Source: 66-474 sp035249175
GTDB taxonomy: Bacteria; Pseudomonadota; Gammaproteobacteria; Xanthomonadales; Rhodanobacteraceae
Direction: 5' to 3'
Length of the DNA stretch: 40,677 nt
NCBI GenBank assembly: GCA_035249175.1
Contig: DATFGT010000035.1
Location: 1 to 40,677, forward strand
This document shows, one piece after another, positions 16,638 through 25,172 of the stretch; positions within the stretch are counted from its first letter, which is position 1; the number at the start of each line of letters is the position of its first letter. Below the pieces are notes generated by a model. It was not told the origin of the DNA, made no database searches, and saw nothing but the letters and a program-made list of their open reading frames with translations. A program made the position numbers and the translations under genes.

Positions 16638-17000
16638 ATGGATGCGGCAACGATGCTGCTGACCTGTTTCGTCCTGTTCGCGATCACCGCGTTCCTCGGC
16701 CTGAGCATGGCCGCCATCCGCGAATCCACCCGTCACAACCCACCGGCGTGGCTCACCATGTCCCACGGCTTGCCAGCCGCAGCCGGGCTGACCCTGCTGC
16801 TGTACGCGGCTTGCGCGCTCGGGGTCTCGCGGTTGGCGATCGCCGCGCTGATCCTGTTCGTGATCGCAGCGGGCGGTGGCGCGATCCTCAACCTCGTCTA
16901 TCAACAGCGGCAACGCCTGCTGCCACGCTGGCTGATGTATCTGCACCTGTTGCTGGCCGTGAGCGGATTCATCCTGCTGGGAATCGACGTGTTCGCCTGA
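16638..17000 (+). CDS. Small four-helix membrane protein, function unknown
   Basis: 120-residue protein with four hydrophobic segments (about 5-27, 42-60, 66-86 and 99-118). Two histidines lie at helix ends in SHGLPAAAG and YLHLLLAVSGF, a spacing reminiscent of b-type heme or quinone proteins, but this is only suggestive. AGAAGGAG lies seven bases before the ATG at 16638, which fixes the start. A quinoprotein-like lipoprotein gene follows 80 bases downstream on the same strand and the two may be co-transcribed. I do not recognise a named family with confidence. Confidence 0.75.
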   Translation: MDAATMLLTCFVLFAITAFLGLSMAAIRESTRHNPPAWLTMSHGLPAAAGLTLLLYAACALGVSRLAIAALILFVIAAGGGAILNLVYQQRQRLLPRWLMYLHLLLAVSGFILLGIDVFA

Positions 17001-17080
17001 ACGTTTTGGCGCCGCGATTCAGACCAGAGCCTGCGATCGATCCGCTGATGCTTCACAAACGCCTACAAGGAAGTGCGCCG

Positions 17081-18763
17081 ATGAAACCGTTTGCGCCCAC
17101 TTTGTTTTTTGTGTCAATGCTGGTGCTGTCCGGCTGTGGCGGCGTCAAGCTGCTGCTCGCACCCGCGACGCCACCCCCATCGAAGGGCGCGAGCAGGACG
17201 GTGCACGGCCCCGCCTACGCGCCCGCGCAGGTTGCACGCGGCGCGCCGGATCCCGCAACCGACTGGGGCGCGTACAACAAGACGCGCTCAGGCGATCGCT
17301 GGTCGCCGCTGGCGCAGATCACCACGGCGAACGTTGGCGATTTGCGGCAGGTCTGCACGTTCCAGCTTGACAAGCCCGTGAACATGCAAAGCGCGCTGAT
17401 CAAGATCGGCGGCACCCTGTACTTCACCACGCTGGAAGACACTTATGCGGTGGATGCGAGCACCTGCGCGTTGCGCTGGCGGCACACCTACCAATTGGCA
17501 CGCAAGCCGCCGTTCGATCCCAACAAGGTCAATCGCGGTGTGGGCTGGTTGGACGGGAAACTGTTCCGAGGTTCCAACGATGGACGCCTGTATGCACTCG
17601 ATGCAGGCACGGGCCAGGAACTGTGGAACGTTCCGATTGGTGATCCGGCCATTGGCGAAACTTTTCCCGCCGCACCGGTCGCGTGGAATGGCCTCGTCTA
17701 CATAGGCAATGCCGGCGGCGACAATTTCGGTGTCACCGGCCGCATGATGGCCTTCGACGCGAACACCGGCGGAAAACTTTGGAGTGCCGATTTGGTTCCG
17801 ACTTCCGGACCGGCGAGCCGGACCTGGCCGCCAGCCACGCCGGAGCATCCGAAAGCGGGCGCGGCAACATGGACGTCCTACACGCTCGACACGCAACGCA
17901 GCCTGTTGTGGGTGCCCACGGGCAATGCCGCACCTGACTTCCTGAAATCGCTGCGTCCCGGCCGAAACCTGTACACCTATTCGGTGGTGGCACTGGATAC
18001 GAAGACCGGCGCGTTGAAAGCCGCGAAGCAGTTGGTCACTGAAGACGATTTCCACGACTGGGACATCGCCGCACCGCCGGAGCTGATCGACACGTCGGAT
18101 GGCCATCATCTGCTCGTCGCCGCCGGCAAGAACGGTTATCTCTACGCGTTCGATCGCGACACCTTGCAGGTGCTCTACAAGACGCCAGTCACGCGCATGG
18201 AGAACGTCAGCGCGCCTCTGACAGCGCAAGGCACCCACTTTTGTCCCGGCATTGACGGCGGCGTGGAGTGGAACGGGCCGGCCTATTCGCCGCACACGAA
18301 CGCGTTCTACGTGAATGCAATCGACTGGTGCATCACCGTCGCCACGCGCGCACCGGAGAAACTGGAGGGCCGCAAGGGGCTGCCGTGGACGGGCGCAAAA
18401 GACCGCAGCAGTCCCTTCGGCGTGCAGGACAAGCAGCGCAGCGGCTGGGTGACCGCGGTGAATGCGAAGGACGGTTTGATCCTCTGGCAATACCACGCGC
18501 GCGCGCCACTGGTTTCCGGCATCACTGCCACCGCCGGCGACGTGGTGTTCACCGCCGACATCGCCGGCGACTTCATGGCCTTCGACGCGCGCAGCGGCAA
18601 GCTGCTGTGGCAACGCAACCTCGGCCAGCCGATCGGCGGCGGTGTGATTTCCTATTCGATCGGCGGCAAGCAGTACATCGCGGTCGCCGCAGGCATGGAT
18701 TCGCCGCTGGGATGGCAAGTGCACAGCACGCCCGCACGGGTGGTGGTATTTGCATTGCAGTAA
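17081..18763 (+). CDS. Lipoprotein with PQQ-dehydrogenase-like beta-propeller
   Basis: 560 residues. A lipobox LVLSGC near residue 20 marks it as a lipoprotein. The body is a PQQ-type eight-bladed propeller: DWGAYNKTRSGDRWSPLAQI is the classic N-terminal quinoprotein motif, and blade signatures include LYALDAGTGQELWNVPIG, MMAFDANTGGKLWSADLV, LYAFDRDTLQVLYKTPV, VTAVNAKDGLILWQYHA and FMAFDARSGKLLWQRNLG. It resembles PQQ-dependent alcohol or polyvinyl-alcohol dehydrogenases, but I cannot see the vicinal Cys pair or assign a substrate, and no cytochrome domain is fused. The ATG at 17081 has AAGGAAG upstream. The EET-type cytochromes of this window lie several kilobases away, so any link is speculative. 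Confidence 0.85.
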   Translation: MKPFAPTLFFVSMLVLSGCGGVKLLLAPATPPPSKGASRTVHGPAYAPAQVARGAPDPATDWGAYNKTRSGDRWSPLAQITTANVGDLRQVCTFQLDKPVNMQSALIKIGGTLYFTTLEDTYAVDASTCALRWRHTYQLARKPPFDPNKVNRGVGWLDGKLFRGSNDGRLYALDAGTGQELWNVPIGDPAIGETFPAAPVAWNGLVYIGNAGGDNFGVTGRMMAFDANTGGKLWSADLVPTSGPASRTWPPATPEHPKAGAATWTSYTLDTQRSLLWVPTGNAAPDFLKSLRPGRNLYTYSVVALDTKTGALKAAKQLVTEDDFHDWDIAAPPELIDTSDGHHLLVAAGKNGYLYAFDRDTLQVLYKTPVTRMENVSAPLTAQGTHFCPGIDGGVEWNGPAYSPHTNAFYVNAIDWCITVATRAPEKLEGRKGLPWTGAKDRSSPFGVQDKQRSGWVTAVNAKDGLILWQYHARAPLVSGITATAGDVVFTADIAGDFMAFDARSGKLLWQRNLGQPIGGGVISYSIGGKQYIAVAAGMDSPLGWQVHSTPARVVVFALQ

Positions 18764-18855
18764 CCGGTCCGAGCCAAGGTATGGGGTTCGCCATCTCGGC
18801 ACGCTGGCCCATCTCGCCCGTTTTCGTCGCTCTGACGCTCGTGGCGACGCCGAAG

Positions 18856-19443
18856 TCAGCTCGCACATCGCTCGCTGGCGTTATGCCGAGCCACGCGCGC
18901 GCGATTGCCGCAAATCGCGCCCGAGCACCAGCGGCGCCGACGGTTGCGCGCCACGAAGACCAACCTGCAGGCTGGATGGGCGCATTTGCGTAGCAGCCCT
19001 GCCTGCGGCCCAGTCAGGATCTCCAGCGCGTCCAACGCCAGTGCGCGGACCAGGGTGCCGCGCTGCGCGCTTGCGGCAGGCGGCGACTTGCGCGGACCCG
19101 CTGCAGTCCATTCAAGGCGTGTTCGGGCCGAGGGAGCGGCCAACGCGCGATTGAAGCGTTGCACCACGGCATGCGGGACCGAGGCGCGCTCCAAGCGCGC
19201 ACGCAACAGTGCATCCGTCGCATCGCGTAATGCTCGAACGGCAGCGAGATCCGCGGCATCAACGGGTCCGCGCCAAGCGATGCGCCCGCGCTCCGCACGC
19301 AACCATGCTGCCAACGCCGCAGGCCGGTCGAGCAGGTCGATGTGACTGCCACGCTGCAGCACGTGCGTGTTGACGAGATCGAGCGCGAGCGGCTCGCCAA
19401 GGAGCGGGAAGCGAGATTGGGTTGTCATGGTGGGTTTCGGCAT
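18856..19443 (-). CDS. CGNR zinc-finger (ABATE domain) putative regulator
   Basis: 195-residue protein. The N-terminal ABATE region begins FPLLGEPLALDLVNT, and the C-terminal zinc finger has CAHPACRLVF, then WCSGAICGNRARVARH, matching the CGNR signature with paired cysteines and a basic, DNA-contacting look. The family is predicted to be stress-related transcription factors. It is divergent from a DJ-1/PfpI gene, and a 22-base palindrome sits between them, fitting autoregulation plus control of the neighbour. Start is either ATG at 19443 or at 19428; neither has a strong Shine-Dalgarno. A short stem (CGTCGC/GCGACG, 18825-18849) lies just past its stop. Confidence 0.85.
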   Translation of the reverse strand: MPKPTMTTQSRFPLLGEPLALDLVNTHVLQRGSHIDLLDRPAALAAWLRAERGRIAWRGPVDAADLAAVRALRDATDALLRARLERASVPHAVVQRFNRALAAPSARTRLEWTAAGPRKSPPAASAQRGTLVRALALDALEILTGPQAGLLRKCAHPACRLVFVARNRRRRWCSGAICGNRARVARHNASERCAS

Positions 19444-19460
19444 GCGTCGGTGGACAGCTG

Positions 19461-19482
19461 TCTAATGTGAATATACATTAGA
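19461..19482. promoter_or_regulatory. 22-bp palindromic operator between CGNR and DJ-1 genes
   Basis: TCTAATGT-gaatat-ACATTAGA: two perfect 8-base arms with a six-base AT-rich spacer, starting 18 bases upstream of the CGNR start codon and about 100 bases before the DJ-1 start. It is strikingly AT-rich in GC-rich surroundings and contains possible -10 elements on both strands. Most likely the operator of the CGNR protein or another dimeric repressor. Confidence 0.6.
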
Positions 19483-19585
19483 TATCGCACCGTACACGCG
19501 GATGGATGAACGCGAACGACGGGCTCGCGCGGTGACGTTCACCGCATGGGTGTGGTGCGCTGCAGCCGGCGCGAAGGAGTGAGGC

Positions 19586-20218
19586 ATGAGCAAGCGATTG
19601 GGTATCTATGTATTTGATGGCGTCGAGGTGATCGATTTCACGGCGCCGTTCGGGGTGTTCGCGGTGGCCCAGCGGATGGATCCGGAACTGGATGTCTTCC
19701 TGGTGGGCGAGGCCGCGGGTTCGATCGAAGCGACCGCGGGGCTCAAGGTGAAACCCCGCTACGCCTTCCACCATCACCCGGACATGGACGCGTTCCTGAT
19801 CCCGGGCGGCATCGGCACGCGGCGCGAGATGCACAACAAGCGCCTGCGCGAGTTTGTCGGCAGCCTGCCGCGGGACACGCTTCTGGTGAGTGTTTGCACG
19901 GGTGCGTGGATTTACGGGGCTTGCGGAATCCTTGACGGGATCAAGGCGACGAGTCGCAAAAATGGCGACCCGTCGGAGAAGCTCGTGCCGATCGACCGCC
20001 TCGCGCAGATTGCGCCGAAGTGCCACATCGATCGCCACCGCGTCGTCGACACCGGACGCGTGATCACCGCGGGCGGCATCTCTTCTGGTCTCGAGACCGG
20101 GCTTTACCTGCTCTCGCGCTTCGGCAAGGACGACGCATTCGTCGACTCGGTCGCAAGGATTATGGAGTACGAGAAGCAGTGGGCCCTGATGAAAGCGGAC
20201 CGGCTTGTCGTCGCGTGA
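19586..20218 (+). CDS. DJ-1/PfpI-family protein (GATase1-like)
   Basis: 210-residue cytoplasmic protein of the DJ-1/PfpI superfamily, close to the AraC/GlxA-type N-terminal domain group but without a DNA-binding half. Visible blocks: GIYVFDGVEVIDFTAPFGVF, FLIPGGIGTR, and the nucleophile elbow LVSVCTGAWIYG with Cys104; RVITAGGISSGLETGLYLL follows near the C-terminus. Members include isonitrile hydratase, glyoxalases and protein deglycases; the substrate is undecided here. GAAGGAG lies six bases before the ATG. Divergent from the CGNR regulator, whose operator-like palindrome lies upstream, so stress-induced expression is likely. Confidence 0.88.
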   Translation: MSKRLGIYVFDGVEVIDFTAPFGVFAVAQRMDPELDVFLVGEAAGSIEATAGLKVKPRYAFHHHPDMDAFLIPGGIGTRREMHNKRLREFVGSLPRDTLLVSVCTGAWIYGACGILDGIKATSRKNGDPSEKLVPIDRLAQIAPKCHIDRHRVVDTGRVITAGGISSGLETGLYLLSRFGKDDAFVDSVARIMEYEKQWALMKADRLVVA

Positions 20219-20602
20219 GGGAGATGCCTACCGTTTGATTGCCGGCATGTGAGTCCCACAACGTGGTGCAGCAAGCGGTCGACCGCATCGTGATCGCCAA
20301 AAGCGCCTCGTTCGTCTCATCGCCATGGGCACCCACGACGATGCGCGCGATGATTCTGCTTGTCGCACCGCTTCTGGTGCCGACTTGGCAAGCTTCGGTA
20401 CCTGACGTAACGATCGAGGTGGCGCGACCGTTCGATGCGCGCCGGTGACGTGTGGCGCCTGCCACTTGCGCCGCAGCCGTGACCACCGGGTTGGCGCCGG
20501 GCTCGTATCGCGCTTATGTGTGTAGTGGTCGGCGCAGCATCACACGCACGCATTCGACAGGGCATGGGCCGGGCTGGGATCTTCACTTGAAAGGCATCCG
20601 TA
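20219..20602. other. 384-base intergenic region without a clear gene
   Basis: Short open frames on both strands show no recognisable protein. One minus-strand frame contains RIIARIVVGAHGDE, faintly like the VVGxHG core of a universal stress protein, but nothing around it supports this; at most it is a decayed remnant. No tRNA or strong hairpin seen. The downstream MFS gene has only AAAGG as a possible ribosome site. Confidence 0.3.
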
Positions 20603-21826
20603 ATGGTAAGTTGGGTTTTGCCGTCGACTGAAACGGCGGCCCCGCGATGGATGCTGCCCACGCTTTGTGGGGCGGCCTTCATGGTGTTCCTGCAGACGTT
20701 CATGGTGGCGCCGCTGATCCCGCGACTGGCGGCCATGTTCGGTAGCAGCGTCGGGTGGGTTGGTTTTGCGGTGCCCGCGTACGTTGTACCGGAAGCCATC
20801 GCTACGCTATGGGTCGGTCCCCTCTCGGATCGCCTCGGGCGGCGCAGGGTCATCACGGGCTCGCTGCTGGTCTTCATCGTTCTGACCGCGGCCACGGCGA
20901 CGGCTGACCATGTGGGATCGTTCATCGCGTGGCGCATCGCGACCGGCTTGAGTGCAGCGGGAATCGTGCCGATCTGCCTCACCCTGATTGGCGACGTCGT
21001 GCCATTCAATCGTCGTGGCCGTGCGGTGGGGTGGTTTTTCGGCGCCATCGCGGGCGGGACGGCGACCGGCGCCGCGGTGGGCGCGTTGCTTGAGCCGCTG
21101 GTTGGCTGGCGAGCCCTGTTCCTGATCGTCGCCGGGCTCGCAGCCGTACTGCTGGTGCTGATGCGGAGCACGAACGCACTACCAAATATCGCGGCAAGCG
21201 CAGCGCCATGGTCCGCCGTGGCTGCCGGTTACCGGCGGCTCCTTGCATCCGCGCGCGGGCGCCGTACCTACGCCTATGTATTGTTGAACGCGGTGCTGCA
21301 GTCGGGTGTGTTTACCTGGCTCGGCGTATACCTGCACCAGCGCTTCGGACTGGGTGAAACGGGCATTGGCCTTGTGCTGCTCGGCTATGGGGTACCCGGT
21401 CTACTCTTCGGCCCGATGATCGGGAAGCTTGCCGATCGTTTTGGGCGCTCGCTGATCATCCCGTCAGGCGTTGCCCTCACTGGAGTCTGTGCCCTATTGC
21501 TGGCCGTACCGCTGCCGCTGCCCGGCGTTCGCATTGCGATCATTCTGCTTTCGCTCGGCTTTGACCTGACGCATCCCCAGCTTGCGGCGATCACCACTGA
21601 TCTTGGCGGTGGCCGCGGACAAGCCGTCGCAGTCATGGCGTTCTCGCTGTTTGGCGGGTTCGGGCTTGGAAGCCTGCTGTTCCAAACGGCACTCGCATTG
21701 GGATTCACGGATGCGCTGTTGTTGTTTGGCGTCGTCGCGTTCATCGCGGCCGCGCTCGCATACGGATTGTTTCGCGGTGAACTGCCACAGGCACGGCGGG
21801 CACATGTGGCTGCTGGCGATCATTGA
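20603..21826 (+). CDS. MFS (DHA1-like) transporter
   Basis: 407-residue inner-membrane permease with about 12 hydrophobic segments. Motif A is clear in LSDRLGRRRVI (loop 2-3) and its second-half counterpart in GKLADRFGRSLII; RIATGLSAAGIVPICLTLIG resembles the helix-4 region, and GAIAGGTATGAAVG the antiporter motif in helix 5. This pattern fits a proton-driven exporter of the DHA1 group; the substrate is unknown. The ATG at 20603 opens a short cytoplasmic leader before the first helix. It may lie downstream of the DJ-1 gene, but 384 bases intervene. A hairpin immediately follows the stop. Confidence 0.85.
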   Translation: MVSWVLPSTETAAPRWMLPTLCGAAFMVFLQTFMVAPLIPRLAAMFGSSVGWVGFAVPAYVVPEAIATLWVGPLSDRLGRRRVITGSLLVFIVLTAATATADHVGSFIAWRIATGLSAAGIVPICLTLIGDVVPFNRRGRAVGWFFGAIAGGTATGAAVGALLEPLVGWRALFLIVAGLAAVLLVLMRSTNALPNIAASAAPWSAVAAGYRRLLASARGRRTYAYVLLNAVLQSGVFTWLGVYLHQRFGLGETGIGLVLLGYGVPGLLFGPMIGKLADRFGRSLIIPSGVALTGVCALLLAVPLPLPGVRIAIILLSLGFDLTHPQLAAITTDLGGGRGQAVAVMAFSLFGGFGLGSLLFQTALALGFTDALLLFGVVAFIAAALAYGLFRGELPQARRAHVAAGDH

Positions 21827-21858
21827 CGGTCCTGCTTCGTTGGGTCTCGGCAGGACCG
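21827..21858. terminator. Hairpin between convergent MFS and cytochrome genes
   Basis: CGGTCCTGC (21827-21835) pairs perfectly with GCAGGACCG (21850-21858) around a 14-base loop, filling the 36-base gap between convergent genes. No T-run; likely a shared terminator for both strands. Confidence 0.5.
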
Positions 21859-21862
21859 GACG

Positions 21863-22552
21863 CTACAAGCTCGACACGTAATCGGCGAGTGCACGCATGT
21901 CTGTTTCGCTGAGATTGCGCGCGGCACCTTGCATCACCTTGTCATTGCTGGTGCCGATTCGGGTGCCGTCGTGGTAGGCCTTCAACTGCGCCAGCACGTA
22001 TTGGGCATTCTGGCCGGCGAGAACCGGGAACGTCGACCACGTCGGCTGCGGTGCGGTGCTGGCGGGATCGGGGTGCGGCCCCTTGCCATCGACGCCGTGG
22101 CAGCCTTGGCAGGGCGGCACGCCTTGCGCGGCGTCGCCATCGTGAAACAGGACCGCACCGCGCGGAGAGACCTGCGTCGCGCGTGCTGCGGACTTGCCGG
22201 GCAGCGAAGCGAAATGCGCGGCGAGGTTGCGCATGTCCTGATCGTTCAGTGCCTTCGCCAGTGGCTGCATCACTGCATTGACGCGCGCGCCGTCCTTGAA
22301 CGCGCGCAGTTGCACGTACAAATAGGTTTCCGATTGGCCGGCAAGATTCGGAAAGGTCGGCGCGACCGCAATACCTTTCGGGCCGTGGCAAGCCGCGCAG
22401 GCGGCAGCCTTGGCGGCCCCGGCCGCCGCATCGCCGTGTATCGGCGTCTGGTTGCGCAAATCGTCGAACTGCGGAGGTGCAGCCAGCGCCACGCCGATGG
22501 CCATTATCAATGTGCTCGAGGCAACGATTGCGGCGCGGGTTGTGAAGATCAC
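21863..22552 (-). CDS. Diheme cytochrome c (cytochrome c4-like)
   Basis: 229-residue periplasmic electron carrier: signal peptide to about residue 25 (VALAA), then two class I cytochrome c domains. Heme 1 is CAACH (52-56) and heme 2 is CQGCH (148-152). Methionine ligand candidates are in VNAVMQPLAKALND (first domain) and SNDKVMQGAARNLSETDMRAL (second domain), as in cytochrome c4, so moderately high potential is expected. It is the last gene of the EET-like operon, ten bases after the MtrB-type barrel, and would shuttle electrons between the inner-membrane respiratory chain and the decaheme cytochrome. The same operon starts with an ECF sigma gene, so its expression is probably conditional. 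Confidence 0.9.
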   Translation of the reverse strand: MIFTTRAAIVASSTLIMAIGVALAAPPQFDDLRNQTPIHGDAAAGAAKAAACAACHGPKGIAVAPTFPNLAGQSETYLYVQLRAFKDGARVNAVMQPLAKALNDQDMRNLAAHFASLPGKSAARATQVSPRGAVLFHDGDAAQGVPPCQGCHGVDGKGPHPDPASTAPQPTWSTFPVLAGQNAQYVLAQLKAYHDGTRIGTSNDKVMQGAARNLSETDMRALADYVSSL

Positions 22553-22562
22553 GACGACGTCC

Positions 22563-25145
22563 TCACAGTTTTACGTTGAGCATCACGCCGACCAGGTTGG
22601 CGCTGTAGTGTGGCTGCGGCCCGAGGTCGGTGTAGATCCTGTGGTCGATCACCAGGTTGTTCTGCAGACCGAGGTAGTGCCAATCGGCAAAGCTGCCGGT
22701 CTCGAAAATGTCGAACACCCGCATCCCCAATATTCGTGAGAAGGCAATGTCGAAACCAAGCTGCAGCGTGTTGATGTGATAGTGGTTGTCCGGGAAGGCA
22801 TTGCCGGCGGCGTCGACGAAGGGTTGCTGCGTGATGGGCAGTGCGCCGGGCGAGGCGAACACGTAGCCGATCTTGCCCAGCGCGTAGGTGTAGGTGTAAC
22901 TCAAGTCCGCGTGCACGCGCCCGAAATCATGGCGGAGCGTGAGGCCGGCGTTGTAATCGCGCTCGTGGTCGAGGCTCTGCCACTGGTTCGCGATCGGGAA
23001 CAACCGTCCGCCCAACGACGGATCGTCACGGCCCGCCTCACCAGTGGTGTTCTCGTTGTCGCCGACATTCGAGAAATTCAGGCTCGAGTCGTCGCGCCCC
23101 AGGTTGGCGCTGATGCTGGTCAGCGGCGAGGGTTGCCAGTCCCACGACAGGTCGAAGCCATGGTTGCGCGTGGCCTGCCGACCGATCGCGGCGCCGTAGT
23201 CGTCGCGGGTCGCGTACGCGACGGCCGATAACGTTGCGGTGTCACCGATCGGGTAGATCAGGGTCGCGTGCAACTTGTGTTCGATGCGGTTGCTCAGGTC
23301 GTACTTGCGCATCGCGTCGGTGGTGAAGGCGACGTTGCCGAGCGGCGGCGTCACGAAGCCGGGCAGCGCCGTCGAATAGAACGGTTCGTAGGGGTTGTAG
23401 TTGTAAGGGCCGCCGTTGCGATATGCGAATTCGTAGTCGACACGCAGCGTGCCCTTGCCAAGCGCGCGGTCCACCCATGACAGTTTCACGCGTTGCTCGT
23501 TGACCAGTTTGCGTTCGCGGTATTTCGGCTGGTCGCGATCGAAGCTCCAGGTCAGGTTCAGGGTGTTGTTCTCGCTGACGCGCCAGTCGATGCCGGTATC
23601 GAACACGGTGTCGGTGTAGCCGAACGGGATCGCACGCACCTGGGTCACGTACGACGCGTACAGCGGATTGCGCGGATCGAAGATGCCGATCTGGCCGGGA
23701 ATGATGCTGCCCTGCGAACCGTTCTCGGCGATGTAGCCGTACTGCCCGGTCAGCGGATTGAAAGCGAGATAGTTGGTCTTGTTGTCCTCGCGATACCAGC
23801 GCAGGCCCGCGTGCCAACCGAGTCTCGGGGAAGGATGCAGCGTGATCTTCGCATCGAGCAGGCCGGTGTCGATGCGCGCGTTCGCGGTCTGCTGCGACAG
23901 CGCCGCACTGGTGTTCCAGTTGGCGCAGTTGAAGGTATAGTCGGCCGACGGCGAAATGAAGATGCCTCCAGTGCCGGTGCAGGTGACCGGTGGCAGCAGC
24001 GGATCATTCTGGCGCATCGTGCCCCACGCCGCGGCCAGCGAGAGTTGGCCGTTCCATTTCAGGCTGCGGGAAAGTTCCGCGCGCAGGTTGTGATAGTCGT
24101 TGTCGGGTTCCAGCGAAAACTGGCCTTGGTAGATATTGGCAACCTGCGGTACACCGACGACATTGCGCAGTGCGAACGGGCTCTGGTAATCCAGTTCGTC
24201 CTTGTGGTCGCGAAAGAACGAACCGGTGTAGTTCAACTGGAACTGCCAGACCTTGCCGACATCGCGCAAGCCCATGCTGATGTCGGTGGTGGTGAAGTCA
24301 ATCGGGCGCACCGTTTCCAGCGCGCCGCCGTTGTCCTGGAGGATGTAGTTGAGATACATCGGACCGCCCCACAACCGGTCGCCCGTGCGCTTCTCGTTGA
24401 CGATCGAGACGTAGCCGGTCCAGTCGCGATAGAAGTTGTCTTCGAAGCTGAGGCCTTCGCGCCGACGCGTGAGTCCGATCGTTTGCCGCGGGCGCGTGTT
24501 CGCCATGGCGGCGACTTCGGCGGGCGTACTGCCGCCGGGAACCAGTGGCGCGGGCAGCGTCAGGCTGGTGCTGCCGACGCCGTTCCACAGCGGATACGCG
24601 CTGGTGGTGACGTCGTGCGGAATGTCGCGGTAGAACGCCTCGATCTTGTAGACGCCGTATTGGCCGGCGCGCAAGCGGTAGTACTGGTCGTCGCCACTCA
24701 ACCTGCTGCCGCGGAACTCGACGTACTGGCCGGTCTTCGGATTGTCCGCGTACAGCGCGAACAGGCCGAGCGCGATGCCGTCCTTCCAGCCGGCGTACTG
24801 GCGGAAGAATTCGGCGTGGGTGTCGCCACCCAAGTGCAGGTAGCCTACTTGCAAAAAGCCCGAGTAGATCCAGTCGCTGTCCTTGTACAGCGGCGAGCTT
24901 TGCTCATCACGCTGCGGAGGGTAGGGATACAGCACACCGCTGGGCGTGCGCATCATGCCCGCGTGCAACCACGAGAATCCGCGCGGATCGGGCCGTGAAA
25001 GCGGCGCCCAGCCGGTAGGGTCGAGCGCATTGCCGTACTGGATGTCGCCCACGGGCGCGCTGTCGCCGGAGTCGGCCCACGCCTGCGCACCCACGAAGGA
25101 CGCGGCGATGGCGACGGCCAGCGATGTGACGAGCATTTTGCGCAT
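22563..25145 (-). CDS. MtrB/PioB-family outer-membrane barrel protein
   Basis: 860-residue exported protein; residues 1-24 form a signal peptide ending AWA. The rest is dense in alternating beta strands with many Trp/Tyr and Asn/Asp turns, for example WIYSGFLQVGYLHLGGD, YYRLRAGQYGVYKIEAFYRD, WQFQLNYTGSFFRDHKDEL, HNLRAELSRSLKWNGQLSLA and WRVSENNTLNLTWSFDRD. Size and pattern match the MtrB/PioB porins, which sheath a decaheme cytochrome so that electrons can cross the outer membrane. It is 27 bases downstream of a decaheme cytochrome gene, the usual partner. The N-terminal region has no CxxC motif, unlike Shewanella MtrB, which makes it more PioB-like (from memory of those families). Confidence 0.9.
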   Translation of the reverse strand: MRKMLVTSLAVAIAASFVGAQAWADSGDSAPVGDIQYGNALDPTGWAPLSRPDPRGFSWLHAGMMRTPSGVLYPYPPQRDEQSSPLYKDSDWIYSGFLQVGYLHLGGDTHAEFFRQYAGWKDGIALGLFALYADNPKTGQYVEFRGSRLSGDDQYYRLRAGQYGVYKIEAFYRDIPHDVTTSAYPLWNGVGSTSLTLPAPLVPGGSTPAEVAAMANTRPRQTIGLTRRREGLSFEDNFYRDWTGYVSIVNEKRTGDRLWGGPMYLNYILQDNGGALETVRPIDFTTTDISMGLRDVGKVWQFQLNYTGSFFRDHKDELDYQSPFALRNVVGVPQVANIYQGQFSLEPDNDYHNLRAELSRSLKWNGQLSLAAAWGTMRQNDPLLPPVTCTGTGGIFISPSADYTFNCANWNTSAALSQQTANARIDTGLLDAKITLHPSPRLGWHAGLRWYREDNKTNYLAFNPLTGQYGYIAENGSQGSIIPGQIGIFDPRNPLYASYVTQVRAIPFGYTDTVFDTGIDWRVSENNTLNLTWSFDRDQPKYRERKLVNEQRVKLSWVDRALGKGTLRVDYEFAYRNGGPYNYNPYEPFYSTALPGFVTPPLGNVAFTTDAMRKYDLSNRIEHKLHATLIYPIGDTATLSAVAYATRDDYGAAIGRQATRNHGFDLSWDWQPSPLTSISANLGRDDSSLNFSNVGDNENTTGEAGRDDPSLGGRLFPIANQWQSLDHERDYNAGLTLRHDFGRVHADLSYTYTYALGKIGYVFASPGALPITQQPFVDAAGNAFPDNHYHINTLQLGFDIAFSRILGMRVFDIFETGSFADWHYLGLQNNLVIDHRIYTDLGPQPHYSANLVGVMLNVKL

Positions 25146-25172
25146 GCACTATGCCGCTGCGCCGAGACGGCG

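Noticed and set aside
20219..20602. Possible universal stress protein remnant (RIIARIVVGAHGDE)
   Set aside because: Only a short VVGxHG-like match; the surrounding frames do not continue the fold, so it is not called as a gene or pseudogene.
23493..24998. About 500-residue plus-strand frame through the mtrB gene
   Set aside because: It is a mirror frame of GC-rich coding DNA; the minus-strand barrel has a signal peptide and family structure, the other frame does not.
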